Shown here in pieces: positions 41,371 to 50,835 of a stretch of DNA of 64,000 nucleotides. Below the pieces are notes generated by a model. It was not told where the DNA came from. It did not search any database and was given only the letters and a program-made list of their open reading frames with translations. Position 1 is the first letter of the stretch; each line of letters begins with the position of its first letter. Both the position numbers and the translations under genes were made by a program. The DNA comes from Paenibacillus prosopidis (lineage in GTDB: Bacteria; Bacillota; Bacilli; Paenibacillales; Paenibacillaceae). The DNA is taken from contig NZ_QPJD01000007.1 of the NCBI RefSeq assembly GCF_003337375.1, positions 1-64,000 of the forward strand, written 5' to 3'.

Positions 41371-42249
41371 TTAGGCAAGAGCAGCTATTAGCTGCTCCAG
41401 GTCTTGTTCGCATTGCACAGCGGACAGCCAGCCCGGTTCACTTTGCTGAAGCAGCCTTCTTATAAAATGGTTCACCGCTTGAGGAAGCTCCAGCTCCTCT
41501 TCCCAGCCGCGCTCCGCCTGCCCTTCCTCATGCTCATAGCCTGCATACATCATAAACAGAAACAGGTGTCCTAAGCCGTACAAATCGCTTGAAGGATACG
41601 GCTTTCTCATTCGCCGCTTCACTGCAGCCCAGCTTCCGCCTTGCAGGCTGCTTGCATTATTGTCCGCTGAATCTGTCTCCTTCAACAAGGCTCGAAGCTC
41701 CTCCGGAAGCTGTTCGCCAATGCGGCATGCAAGCCCATAATCAATCAAATAGATGCTCCCGCTGCGATCCAGCACATTCGGTATCCGGACATCCCGATGC
41801 ACAAACCCGGCCTGATGAAGATGCTTTAACGGTTGAATCAGCTCTTTGATCGTACCCAGCGATTCCTGCAGCGTAAAGGTGCGACCTTGCACCATCATTT
41901 TATGCTCCAAATTTTCGCCCTCTATGAGCTCCATGATAAGCGCTTCATCGCGGCCGCCCTTTGCATAATGGATCCATTTCGGAATTTGCGGATGGTCCAG
42001 CGCCTTTAAAATATGGCTTTCACGCTCAAGCAGCAGCCTGCCCAGCTCAAGCTTGCTCGGCATGCTGCGCTTCAGTAAAACGGCGCACCCGTTTTCAATA
42101 TCTGTACACGTATAGGCTTGCCCGTAGCTGCCCATTCCGAGAAATCGCTCGATCCGGTAACGTCCCATCCATACGGTTCCAGTCCGAAGCGGATAATCAC
42201 GCCAGTGATTAATTGTTTCCCTCCACTTCTCCGCGATAAAGTTCCACAC
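41371..42249 (-). CDS. Ser/Thr protein kinase (Hanks type)
   Basis: 292 residues, a kinase domain with no membrane or PASTA part. Gly loop FLGMGSYGQAYTC (about residue 36), Lys in AVLLKRSM (about 60), catalytic HRDVRIPNVL (about 153; usual HRDxxxxN kept), and LIDYG in place of DFG (about 171). The SDLYGLGHLFLFMM segment corresponds to the DxxGLG region. GTG start with AGGAGG upstream. Monocistronic; no phosphatase partner nearby, so the target is unknown. All catalytic residues are present. Confidence 0.9.
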   Translation of the reverse strand: MWNFIAEKWRETINHWRDYPLRTGTVWMGRYRIERFLGMGSYGQAYTCTDIENGCAVLLKRSMPSKLELGRLLLERESHILKALDHPQIPKWIHYAKGGRDEALIMELIEGENLEHKMMVQGRTFTLQESLGTIKELIQPLKHLHQAGFVHRDVRIPNVLDRSGSIYLIDYGLACRIGEQLPEELRALLKETDSADNNASSLQGGSWAAVKRRMRKPYPSSDLYGLGHLFLFMMYAGYEHEEGQAERGWEEELELPQAVNHFIRRLLQQSEPGWLSAVQCEQDLEQLIAALA

Positions 42250-42422
42250 ATCGATCTCCTCCTAGTATCAAGTTACCGCGGCCGATTCACCTTGCCGAGC
42301 GGAATTCGACGTCCAACTAGAAACCTTGATGACAAAATGTCGTATTATAATTATACTTCACAAAATCTTTAGATTACGCTTTCGAAGCCAGTTTTGCATC
42401 ACAATAATTTTAGGAGGTTGAG

Positions 42423-42623
42423 ATGATGATCAGACATTTGATTAAACGCTTCTTATATTCGCTCACCGGGCGCAAACACCAAGGCTATTACCACTACAGC
42501 AGCAGCGATTACAAGAAGGGGCACTTTCATCCGCATAACCGTCCGCCGCAATATCCGCCGCAAGGGCATCAGCACTACGGGCACGGCTATTACAAGAAGA
42601 AATACAGCAGCTTTTCCAGTTAA
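42423..42623 (+). CDS. Small basic His/Tyr-rich protein, 66 aa
   Basis: AGGAGGTTGAG precedes the ATG. After a short basic helix (RHLIKRFLYSLTGRK), the protein is dominated by His, Tyr, Lys, Pro and Gln (HPHNRPPQYPPQGHQHYGHG). Such low-complexity His/Tyr-rich peptides occur in spore coats and can bind metal or be crosslinked. I recognise no specific family. Confidence 0.7.
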   Translation: MMIRHLIKRFLYSLTGRKHQGYYHYSSSDYKKGHFHPHNRPPQYPPQGHQHYGHGYYKKKYSSFSS

Positions 42624-42736
42624 ATGCACTTGTTAGAAATGTATGAGTAAAGTAAACAAAATCCTGACGACCGTTTCATAAGACGCTAAAAGATTTAAGT
42701 TAGAATGGGAAAAAACGATCGGAGGTGTTCTAGGAA

Positions 42737-42955
42737 ATGATGAAAGTCATTACCTTCAAAAGTCGTTCCGTCCCTGTCTACTACCCTAACGAACAATCGG
42801 CATCAGTAGAACTGCTTCATCATAAATTGTATGAAATGGAATTAGACTTTGATTTCCGCAAAAAATGGAGACGGATTAAATCCGTTGAGATGGTGCGCGA
42901 TGTGGCAATATTTCAATATAATGACGGAACAAAGCTGTATCTTGAAGTATGTTAA
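42737..42955 (+). CDS. Small protein, 72 aa, unknown
   Basis: GGAGG precedes the ATG, though spaced rather far. A compact beta/alpha protein: KVITFKSRSVPVYYP, then a helix SVELLHHKLYEMELDFDF, then basic RKKWRRIKSVEM and a strand DGTKLYLEVC ending in Cys. No family recognised. A terminator follows at 42991. Confidence 0.65.
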   Translation: MMKVITFKSRSVPVYYPNEQSASVELLHHKLYEMELDFDFRKKWRRIKSVEMVRDVAIFQYNDGTKLYLEVC

Positions 42956-42990
42956 GCGGCAAGGTAAAGGGTAAAAGGCTCGGGGCGTTA

Positions 42991-43034
42991 AAAAAGACCT
43001 GAAGGCACGTTCATGTGCGCTTTTGGGTCTTTTC
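42991..43034 (+). terminator. Terminator after the 72-aa gene
   Basis: AAAAAGACC / GGGTCTTTT outer stem with an inner GCAC / GTGC pairing, then a T-tract. Confidence 0.75.
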
Positions 43035-43084
43035 TATTCACCGCTTATATTCAGAACGGCGAATCATTGACAGGTCGAGCCTAC

Positions 43085-43120
43085 AAAAAAAGAACCACTC
43101 CGTATCATCGGAATGGTTCT
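43085..43120 (-). terminator. Terminator of the response regulator gene
   Basis: On the minus strand AGAACCATTCCG / CGGAGTGGTTCT is followed by TTTTTT. Confidence 0.85.
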
Positions 43121-43135
43121 AGAGCTGCCCTAACC

Positions 43136-43858
43136 TTAGCTCTTTCTTGAATACTCAGCCGTGTACTTGTAACCAAACCCCCAAACCGTCCGGATCAGCC
43201 TTGGCTCCTTCGGGTTTTGTTCGATCTTTTTGCGAAGATTAACGATATGTACGTCGATCGCACGGTCCGTTACGAACGAATCAAAGCCGCGAATCGCATT
43301 AATAAGCTCTTCCCTGCTGAACACCTTGCCCGGATAAGCGAGAAACAGCCTCATCAACTCATACTCCGAGAAGGTCGTTTCAACCAGCTGACCGCGAACG
43401 AACAATAGCCGTCTTTCAAAATCCAGCTGAATAGGCTCACGATCGTCAGACGCTTCAACAGCCGCAGCCATTTGCTGAGCCGACTCGATCTGCATCACGC
43501 TTGAACGACGAATTAACGCCTCCACCCGGGCTGTCATTTCATGCATACTGAAAGGTTTACACATGTAATCATCCGCTCCGGCCTTCAACGCCTGCACCCG
43601 TTCGGACACTTCGCTCTTCATCGATAGAATCATAATCGGTACGTTAGAGCGCTTTCTTATAAGCGCGCAAACCTCCATGCCGTCCAAATCAGGCAATATC
43701 AGGTCAAGCAGCACCAAGTCCGGAACGAAATCGGCAACCAGCCGCAATCCATCGTCCGCACGGTAAGCCTGCATAACTGAGTAGCCCTCTTCCGATAAAT
43801 ACATAGACAGCATATCACTCATCATGACGTCATCTTCGATAACTAGAACTTTATACAT
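43136..43858 (-). CDS. OmpR-family response regulator
   Basis: 240 residues. The receiver domain (1-115) has the acidic pair in VLVIEDDVMM, the phosphorylated Asp in LVLLDLILPDLDGMEVC (about 52) and the Lys in DDYMCKPFSMHEM. The winged-helix DNA-binding domain (about 140-238) has TTFSEYELMRLFLAYPGKVF and DVHIVNLRKKIE. ATG 43858 follows AGGGTG. It lies 101 bp downstream of a giant hybrid kinase on the same strand. The kinase has its own receivers and HPt, so the HPt could feed this regulator; that link is inferred. Confidence 0.93.
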   Translation of the reverse strand: MYKVLVIEDDVMMSDMLSMYLSEEGYSVMQAYRADDGLRLVADFVPDLVLLDLILPDLDGMEVCALIRKRSNVPIMILSMKSEVSERVQALKAGADDYMCKPFSMHEMTARVEALIRRSSVMQIESAQQMAAAVEASDDREPIQLDFERRLLFVRGQLVETTFSEYELMRLFLAYPGKVFSREELINAIRGFDSFVTDRAIDVHIVNLRKKIEQNPKEPRLIRTVWGFGYKYTAEYSRKS

Positions 43859-43959
43859 TGTCGTCACCCTTTTTAAGGATTGAGGAATTCTGTCGAATTG
43901 ACATATATCTCTACTATACCTTACTCACATTAATGGAACAACAATATGTTAGAAATTTG

Positions 43960-46900
43960 TTAGGAACGATTGTCGAAGAGATTCCGTACATCATGAAGCC
44001 CGTTCAAGAGCTGCTTCAAGACCTTTTCTAATTGAACAATAGAGTTCAGCAGCGCTTCCCTATCCGGTTCTGTTCGCTGCACGATACTTTCGACCCTATG
44101 TAAAGCATCTAACAACTCATAAGCGGACAAATATCCCGCAGCACCCTTTAACGTGTGAACCATTCGCCGGGCAGCCGATAGATCCGACTGTTCAATCAGC
44201 ATGCGCAGCTGATCACCAAACGTTTCGTAATCGAGCATGAATTGCTCCATCATATGCAGCAAAATCGGCAGCTTTCCATTCACTCTGGCAAGCGCGCTCC
44301 TGACATCCATTCCCGTTACTGCCGGCAGCGGATTGGTGCTTTCTTCTTCGGTGAACGGACGTTCTATGCCTGCTGCCTGCATCAGCTGCACATTCTGCAT
44401 CTCTTGTTCCCAGGGAGGCTTCGTCATCAGCTTGCTGCCCGGCTTGAGCCAATAAGTGATGACCTCGTGCAGCTTCCCGGAGTTGATTGGCTTCGTCACG
44501 ACATCGTTCATACCGAGACTCAAGTAATGATCATGATCGTTTCGAAGCACGTTCGCCGTTACGGCAATGATAGGGATAGTATCATATTTCGGTTGACTGC
44601 GTATGAGACTGACTGCTTCCGAGCCGTCCATTACAGGCATATGAATATCCATCAAAATGAGATCCCAGCTTTCTCCCATAAGCTTATGAAGCACCTCCCG
44701 GCCATTTTCCGCCAAGCCGACTTCATATCCCCGTTCCTTTAATATTTCAATCGCAACCAGCTGATTAATCTTATTGTCCTCTGCGAGCAATATACGCTTA
44801 TTCATGTTTGTTTCGGGCTTCACCTCAATTGGAACCACGCTTTCCTGCACGTTCCCATCCGTTGTTTTATGCTCCAGAGCGTTATCAATCGCCCGCAGCA
44901 TACCCGAGCGCATAACCGGCTTGATCAGCAGCGTAAGCGGACGCTGCTCAGCCGGAAGCTGCAGCATTTCATCGCGGCCGTATGAAGTCGTTATCGCAAT
45001 GGTTTTCACGCCGGCAGCCTCAGCCTCGCGGTGGAATTCAAGCCATGTTTCCACGCCGTACATATCAGGCATTTCCATATCCAGAATGATAAGCGTCGGC
45101 AGAGCGCCTGCCCCGATTCGGCGGAGACGGTCCTTGGCCATTTTCCAAGAGTGAAAGGATATCGCCGTTAGACCGTATGATTCTACAATCGCGCTCCAGT
45201 GCTCCCGCATTTGTTCATTATCCTCTACGATCCATACAGACTGCTCCTTCATATCCTGGCAAACCTGCGTGCGCCGCTCGCTTTGCTTATGAACAACCGC
45301 GAACGATAGTGTAAAGTCAAACTGACTGCCGACGCGGGCCTCGCTTTGAACCTCAAGCCTGCCGCCCATTAATTCGACTAGCGTTTTCGAAATGACAAGT
45401 CCCAGACCGGTACCGCCGAATTTGCGGGTTGTCGAGCCGTCAGCCTGCGTAAATGGCTTAAACAGCTTCTCGACCTGTTCCTTGCTCATGCCAATTCCAG
45501 TATCAGCAATACGGAAGCGGATTCTAGCCTTATCGTCAGACTGCTCCACGATTTCCAGCTGAAGCTTCACACAGCCTCTATTCGTAAACTTAACGGCATT
45601 CATGCACAAATTAAGCAGTACCTGCTCAAGGCGCATGGAATCGCCAATAACCGTCTGAGGTAAGCTCTCCGGCGTATCGATGATAAATTCAAATTGCTCC
45701 TTGCCGCCCATAAACACGCTTAATTGATCGGTCAGCCGGTTCAACAGCTCTTCTGTTTGGAACGGCAGCCGTTCAATCTCAACCTTGCCCGCTTCGATTT
45801 TGGAAAAGTCCAAAACATCATTTATGATGCGCAGCAGCGTTTCGGATGACGTGTTCATTTTGTCCATGTAATCCTTTTGCGATGCCGAGAGGCCCGTTTT
45901 GCGCATAAGCTGTGCGAGTCCAATAATACCGTTCAGCGGTGTTCTTATCTCATGACTCATAAGAGCGAGGAACCGGCTCTTTGCCTGATTGGCCTCCTCC
46001 GCTTCCAGCGTGGCGCGGACAAGCTCCTCCTGAACCCTTTTTTGCTCGGTAATGTCGCGGGCGATACAAGAGAAAAACAGCTCTCCCGTCTGCTCGTTCT
46101 GATGGGCCACGACGACCATAGATACATGCAGCGGCTCGCCGCTCTTCTTGAGCAGCTGAGCGCCGCTTTCCCAGTAGCCATACTCTCTCGCCAGCTCGGC
46201 ACCCTTGATCAGCTCTGCATACGTTTGCGGCTGCACATGCTGCTTCACCGTATACTCGTCCGCAGCATCCCTTTCCAAGCCCAGCATCTCTCTGCCGGCG
46301 CGATTAATATAAACAACCTTGCCGTCCGAATCGACTGAAGCGATCAAATCCTTGGCCGACCCCACAATATCGAGCAATCGGTTGCGGGCCTTCTCCACAT
46401 GCTTCCGGTCGGAAATATCAAGCATCATGCCGACAACGCCGGAGAAGCGTCCATTGCGGTCACGCAGACCGTTCGAGCTGTGCAGCGTCGGAATACGTGT
46501 ACCATCCTTATGTATAAAGGTCCATTCCCGTTCATAAGAAAATTGCTCGCTCAGAAGCTCCTTGAACACCTCAAGTCCGGGCTGTACCGTCCGCCCCAGC
46601 TTCATTGACAGCTTCTCTGCCTCCTTGCGGAGTTCATCCAAATCCATAAACAAAAGCGGAGTGGCGAAACCGGCTAATTCCTCCGTTTTGTAGCCTAGCA
46701 TCTCTTCCGCCGTTTTGTTTAAATAAGAAACCTTATATTGATCGTCGAGAACAATAAAACCGTATTGATTTTGATTGATAATCGCTTCGAGCCGGTCGAA
46801 CATTTCCTGCAAATGCTCCATCATCCCGTTTACGGAATGAGCAAGCTTGCCGATCTCATCATGCGGCTCAACCTCTAGATGCCCAGCCTCGAACCGGCCG

Positions 46901-47847
46901 TTCGCAGCCTGCTCCGTTACCCTTAAAATCCGTTCCAGACGCTTAATGATTCGTTCAAAATAGAGAAAGAAAAAGATGACGATAATCGCTTCCGAAACGG
47001 TAATCGTTGTAAATATTCGCCAGAAGATAGGTAACAGCTTCTCTTCGAGCTTAGACATCGGCTCCTGCAGCGCAACCCGCCAAGGCGTGCCGCTTACCTT
47101 CGTGTGAAAAACGGCATAATCATCCCCGGCGATCGTTACTTTAACCATTCCCTCATTCGTATCCAGCAATTGCTTCGCAATCGGGAATAGGTCAGCTTTT
47201 TTGTCATATAGGGTTGTACTAGACAACCGAGGGGTATCAGAGCTGTAAATTATCCCGCCCTTATCATTAAATAATCGAATAACCGAGCTCTCTCCAGCTA
47301 GCTCAATGTATGGCCGAAGCGTTGAGAAAAGGATGGATGCGTAAACGGCCCCTTTTACCTCATTCGCTGCTCCATATACGGGTACGACAATTAATGACTG
47401 AGGCGTGTCGGAAAATGTAGGTATGTAAGGGTCTGTAATGATAACCTCGCCTTCCATCGCCGCGTCAAAGAAAGGCTCATTATTCATGTCCGTTTTTCCG
47501 CCGTTCGTTCGCAGGCCTAACCCATTCTCATCCATATATCCAATTGAATAATAGGTAAATCCGCTGCGTACCAGCTCGCGTCCAAAATAATGAAGACGCT
47601 CGGCATCCGTACCGAAGCGCACCAATTCCGTACGGCTCATCACGAGCACCTCTGCTTTGCGGATAGCCATCCACGACGATAAAAGGTTTCCGCGGCTGAT
47701 TAGCTTGCTGCTTGTCTTCTCAATCTCCGATTGAAGCATCGATTGCTTCACTGCGGAATAGTTTCCAACTCCTGCAATCAGCAACGGGATAAAAGAAATG
47801 AGAACAATTAAGATTACGCCTTTTGTCCTTAACGACATCTTGTTCAA
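43960..47847 (-). CDS. Hybrid sensor histidine kinase: Cache-HAMP-PAS-PAS-HisKA-HATPase-REC-REC-HPt
   Basis: About 1295 residues. TM helix (VILIVLISFIPLLIAGVG), extracellular Cache-like sensor (about 30-260), second TM, HAMP, two PAS domains (about 350-600; the PAC blocks read VVGMMLDISDRKH and SCIARDITEQKR), HisKA His at about 633 (ALMSHEIRTPLNGI), HATPase_c with NLCMNAVKF, DTGIGMS and GGTGLGL, receiver 1 (LIILDMEMPDM, about 922), receiver 2 (LILMDIHMPVMDG, about 1065) and HPt His at about 1230 (HTLKGAAG). All phospho-acceptors are present, so a full His-Asp-His chain is possible. TTG 47847 with GGAAGGGG upstream is the likely start; GTG 47898 is an alternative. Confidence 0.9.
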   Translation of the reverse strand: MNKMSLRTKGVILIVLISFIPLLIAGVGNYSAVKQSMLQSEIEKTSSKLISRGNLLSSWMAIRKAEVLVMSRTELVRFGTDAERLHYFGRELVRSGFTYYSIGYMDENGLGLRTNGGKTDMNNEPFFDAAMEGEVIITDPYIPTFSDTPQSLIVVPVYGAANEVKGAVYASILFSTLRPYIELAGESSVIRLFNDKGGIIYSSDTPRLSSTTLYDKKADLFPIAKQLLDTNEGMVKVTIAGDDYAVFHTKVSGTPWRVALQEPMSKLEEKLLPIFWRIFTTITVSEAIIVIFFFLYFERIIKRLERILRVTEQAANGRFEAGHLEVEPHDEIGKLAHSVNGMMEHLQEMFDRLEAIINQNQYGFIVLDDQYKVSYLNKTAEEMLGYKTEELAGFATPLLFMDLDELRKEAEKLSMKLGRTVQPGLEVFKELLSEQFSYEREWTFIHKDGTRIPTLHSSNGLRDRNGRFSGVVGMMLDISDRKHVEKARNRLLDIVGSAKDLIASVDSDGKVVYINRAGREMLGLERDAADEYTVKQHVQPQTYAELIKGAELAREYGYWESGAQLLKKSGEPLHVSMVVVAHQNEQTGELFFSCIARDITEQKRVQEELVRATLEAEEANQAKSRFLALMSHEIRTPLNGIIGLAQLMRKTGLSASQKDYMDKMNTSSETLLRIINDVLDFSKIEAGKVEIERLPFQTEELLNRLTDQLSVFMGGKEQFEFIIDTPESLPQTVIGDSMRLEQVLLNLCMNAVKFTNRGCVKLQLEIVEQSDDKARIRFRIADTGIGMSKEQVEKLFKPFTQADGSTTRKFGGTGLGLVISKTLVELMGGRLEVQSEARVGSQFDFTLSFAVVHKQSERRTQVCQDMKEQSVWIVEDNEQMREHWSAIVESYGLTAISFHSWKMAKDRLRRIGAGALPTLIILDMEMPDMYGVETWLEFHREAEAAGVKTIAITTSYGRDEMLQLPAEQRPLTLLIKPVMRSGMLRAIDNALEHKTTDGNVQESVVPIEVKPETNMNKRILLAEDNKINQLVAIEILKERGYEVGLAENGREVLHKLMGESWDLILMDIHMPVMDGSEAVSLIRSQPKYDTIPIIAVTANVLRNDHDHYLSLGMNDVVTKPINSGKLHEVITYWLKPGSKLMTKPPWEQEMQNVQLMQAAGIERPFTEEESTNPLPAVTGMDVRSALARVNGKLPILLHMMEQFMLDYETFGDQLRMLIEQSDLSAARRMVHTLKGAAGYLSAYELLDALHRVESIVQRTEPDREALLNSIVQLEKVLKQLLNGLHDVRNLFDNRS

Positions 47848-47925
47848 GCTGTTTTCCCCTTCCAACCCGCGTAAACCGCGCATGTCGAACTTTGACACTA
47901 TTATACCTTTTATCGGTAAGTTGTA

Positions 47926-47977
47926 GAAGAAAAACGCTAGAGCAGCCCGTCATATCACGGGCCAGACTCTAGCGTTT
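47926..47977 (-). terminator. Terminator of the aldo/keto reductase at 48002
   Basis: On the minus strand AAACGCTAGAG / CTCTAGCGTTT with an inner CCGT / ACGG stem, followed by TTTTTCTT. Confidence 0.9.
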
Positions 47978-48001
47978 ATTGGATTTATATTATTATTCAG
48001 C

Positions 48002-48997
48002 TTAATCAGCCGCCAGAATCGTTTCAATCCGGCCGAGCTCTTCCTTGCTAAAGTCGAGACGGCTTAACGCCGCGACATTATCGTCAATTTGTTCTACTCT
48101 GCTTGCTCCGATTAAAGCAGAAGTCACTTTGCCGCCTCTCAGCACCCATGCAAGCGACATTTGGGCCAACGATTGTCCACGCTCTTGCGCCAGATCATTC
48201 AGCAGCTTAACCTTGCTCAGCTTACTATCCGTTATTTGATCCGTCTTCAAAAATACGCTTGGACCTGCTGCGCGCGAGTCTGAGGGAACGCCATTCAAGT
48301 ACCGGTTGGTGAGCAAGCCTCCGGCAAGCGGCGAGAATACAATCGAGCCGATGCCTTCCTGCTCCAGCACGTCCTGCAGCCCGTTTTCAATCCAGCGGTT
48401 GAACATGGAATAGGAAGGCTGATGAATAAGGCATGGCGTGCCGAGCCCCTTCAATATTTCGGAAGCGCGGGCCGTTTGCTCCGCGCTATAGTTGGAAATC
48501 GCAACATACAGCGTTTTTCCTTGCCGGACAACATGATCGAGCGCCGCCATCGTTTCTTCCAGCGGCGTCTCCGGGTCCGGCCGGTGATGATAGAAAATAT
48601 CAACGTATTCCAGGTTCATCCGCTTCAGACTTTGATCCAGGCTGGAAATCAAATATTTCCGCGAGCCCCATTCCCCGTACGGGCCTTCCCACATATGATA
48701 GCCCGCCTTCGTCGAGATAATCATCTCGTCGCGGTAAGCTGCGAAATCCTGCTTCAATATTTGTCCAAACGTTTCTTCTGCAGAGCCCGGAGGCGGCCCA
48801 TAGTTATTGGCAAGGTCGAAGTGTGTAATGCCCAGATCGAAAGCCCGGCGAACCATCGCCCGTCCATTCTCATAGCGGTCAACGCCGCCGAAATTATGCC
48901 ATAGTCCCAGTGAAATAGCCGGCAGCTTCAATCCGCTGCGACCTACCCGGTTATACTTCATACCCTCATATCGATTATTAGCCGCTTGATAAGTCAT
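48002..48997 (-). CDS. Aldo/keto reductase, YghZ (L-glyceraldehyde-3-phosphate reductase) type
   Basis: 331 residues. It begins with the family start YEGMKYNRVGRSGLKLPAIS. Catalytic set: Asp and Tyr in HFDLANNYGPPPGSAEETFG (the PPGSAE loop is typical of YghZ/GprA), Lys in IISTKAGYHMWEGPYGEWGS, and His in DIFYHHRPDPETPLEET. The C-terminal cofactor site is SALIGASRVEQI. It reduces small aldehydes with NADPH; methylglyoxal or L-glyceraldehyde-3-P are the known substrates of close relatives. GGAGGG lies upstream of the ATG. Monocistronic. Confidence 0.93.
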   Translation of the reverse strand: MTYQAANNRYEGMKYNRVGRSGLKLPAISLGLWHNFGGVDRYENGRAMVRRAFDLGITHFDLANNYGPPPGSAEETFGQILKQDFAAYRDEMIISTKAGYHMWEGPYGEWGSRKYLISSLDQSLKRMNLEYVDIFYHHRPDPETPLEETMAALDHVVRQGKTLYVAISNYSAEQTARASEILKGLGTPCLIHQPSYSMFNRWIENGLQDVLEQEGIGSIVFSPLAGGLLTNRYLNGVPSDSRAAGPSVFLKTDQITDSKLSKVKLLNDLAQERGQSLAQMSLAWVLRGGKVTSALIGASRVEQIDDNVAALSRLDFSKEELGRIETILAAD

Positions 48998-49070
48998 GTT
49001 TGATTTCCCTCCAAATTTTAAATTGGAACGCTTCTATTTTACAACTGTAAGGCAGCAAAAGGAAATCCTG

Positions 49071-50516
49071 TTATCTCGCTAATTTACGCTCCAGCTTCAA
49101 GTGCGGGCTGTTCCGTAGCGTCTCCTCGAAAAAATCCGGCTGCTCCTGGACAAGCCGTTCCCACGCCTGCACGCATTGCGGATCGAAATGCCGTCCGCTC
49201 TCCTTCACGATAATATCCATGGCCGCTTCGTGGGACATTGCCTGACGGTAAGACCGCGACGAGGTTAGCGCGTCGTATACGTCGGCCACTGCAGTTACGC
49301 GTGCCAGAAGCGGTATTTGCTCACCGGCTAATTGATCCGGATAGCCGCTGCCGTCCCATTTTTCGTGATGGGAACGAATAACGCTAAGCTCTTCCGGCAT
49401 AAAGCCCAGACGCTTGCACAAGTCAAAGCCGGAAACGGGATGCAGCTCAATAACCTGCCGTTCCGCAGTCGTGAGCTTGCCAGTTTTATTCAATATGGGA
49501 TCAGGGATACGAAGCTTGCCGACGTCGTGAACGAGTCCGCCTTGCGCAATCGCCCGCAGCTGGCTTGATGACAAGCCGAGCTCTTCTCCAAGCTTTAGCG
49601 CATATAAGGCAACACGATAATTGTGGCCTGCCGTATACGAATCGCGCGCTTCTGTCGTCATGACCAGCTCCCTGACGCTTGTAGACATATATGTACGAAT
49701 CCATTCTCCCGGGTTTGCGCGGAACATCATCTTGATGGATGCCGTGATCGATCTTGAGCTTACATATTGGTAAATAATACCGACGACCATAACAACCACG
49801 GATGCCAGTAGCATGAAATGGTATAACCACCAGCTTACGTTCCAGGCTTGCCCGGTTACTATAATAAGCTGGGCGATAATCAGCCAGCCCGAGCTGTATA
49901 CGACAGAAAGCTGCAGCGGAAAGTGGGATGACAGGTACGTTTGCAAATATCTGTACATCGTCCATCCGTTCATTCCAACAATAAAGAAAGTCGCGTACCA
50001 TTTCACCGGGTTTTCTTTCAAATGAAAGTAACGGGTCAAGTCTGGATACATCCAAAGCACAGCGCAGAAAGCAAAAACCGACAACGACCATACGGGCAGC
50101 AGCATGCGCTGCCAATTTGCCAACCATCTGATGAGCGGTTGATCAACAGAGATTGAGGAAAGCCACAGCCAAACGACAGCCAACAAAATGCTAAGCTGAG
50201 CGGCATTAGTCGAAATGCTGCTATGGTGAATCAGAAAACCGGGGGTAGACAAGCCGTGCAGGACGAACATCGCTGCTAGCGATACATAGGACAACGATAG
50301 AAAGCTAATCTTAATATTACGCAGCTGAATCGCTACGAATCCAACTGCTATCGCGAGAGATAGAGCCAATACGGATATAAGACTGACTATATAAAAATGC
50401 TCATGCGGTGCATTAATGCTTTTGTCGAGCGCCGACGACCGCAGCAGCAGATAGCCAAGCGACGGTATGAGCATTGATATTGCTAACCGTATAAATACAC
50501 CCGTATTTTTCCGCAA
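49071..50516 (-). CDS. Membrane HD-GYP domain protein (c-di-GMP phosphodiesterase type)
   Basis: 481 residues. The N-terminal half (about 1-255) has eight hydrophobic helices with no recognised sensor family. The C-terminal HD-GYP domain (about 285-460) shows YRVALYALKLGEELG, GGLVHDVGKLRIPDPILNK (HD motif), HPVSGFDLCKRLGF, RSHHEKWDGSGYPDQLAGE (the HHE...GYP motif) and DVYDALTSSRSYR. All metal ligands are present, so hydrolysis of c-di-GMP is plausible. TTG start with GGAGGG six bases upstream. Monocistronic. Confidence 0.92.
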   Translation of the reverse strand: MRKNTGVFIRLAISMLIPSLGYLLLRSSALDKSINAPHEHFYIVSLISVLALSLAIAVGFVAIQLRNIKISFLSLSYVSLAAMFVLHGLSTPGFLIHHSSISTNAAQLSILLAVVWLWLSSISVDQPLIRWLANWQRMLLPVWSLSVFAFCAVLWMYPDLTRYFHLKENPVKWYATFFIVGMNGWTMYRYLQTYLSSHFPLQLSVVYSSGWLIIAQLIIVTGQAWNVSWWLYHFMLLASVVVMVVGIIYQYVSSRSITASIKMMFRANPGEWIRTYMSTSVRELVMTTEARDSYTAGHNYRVALYALKLGEELGLSSSQLRAIAQGGLVHDVGKLRIPDPILNKTGKLTTAERQVIELHPVSGFDLCKRLGFMPEELSVIRSHHEKWDGSGYPDQLAGEQIPLLARVTAVADVYDALTSSRSYRQAMSHEAAMDIIVKESGRHFDPQCVQAWERLVQEQPDFFEETLRNSPHLKLERKLAR

Positions 50517-50835
50517 GCCGATCCCTCCTACAAATGATTTGTAGTTAATGATAGTAAGCAGAAGCCACCGCGAATGCTGTAGGAAAATGCTGGTTTGCCT
50601 TTTGCAACTATCATAACATCCCTCCCGCTTCCTTTAAACAATGAAGTTTACCCGGGCAAAAAATGCTTTAAAGCCATCAAATTGGCGCTGTAACTTGAAA
50701 ACATACTTGGTATAACTATACAATTAATACGAATCGACAAATGTTGCAAGACATATTTTTATTTTAGATTAAGGTTTTTTCAATTTTGTTTTGTTATAGT
50801 ATGTGAAGACAGGCAAATCGAAGGGAGTTTATCGA
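50517..50835. other. Divergent intergenic region between the HD-GYP and PPIase genes
   Basis: AT-rich toward its right end. It contains the candidate plus-strand promoter at 50695 and nothing else I can identify. Confidence 0.5.
50695..50722 (+). promoter_or_regulatory. Candidate promoter of the PPIase gene
   Basis: TTGAAA, 16-bp spacer, TATACA, 114 bp upstream of the start codon. Confidence 0.5.
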
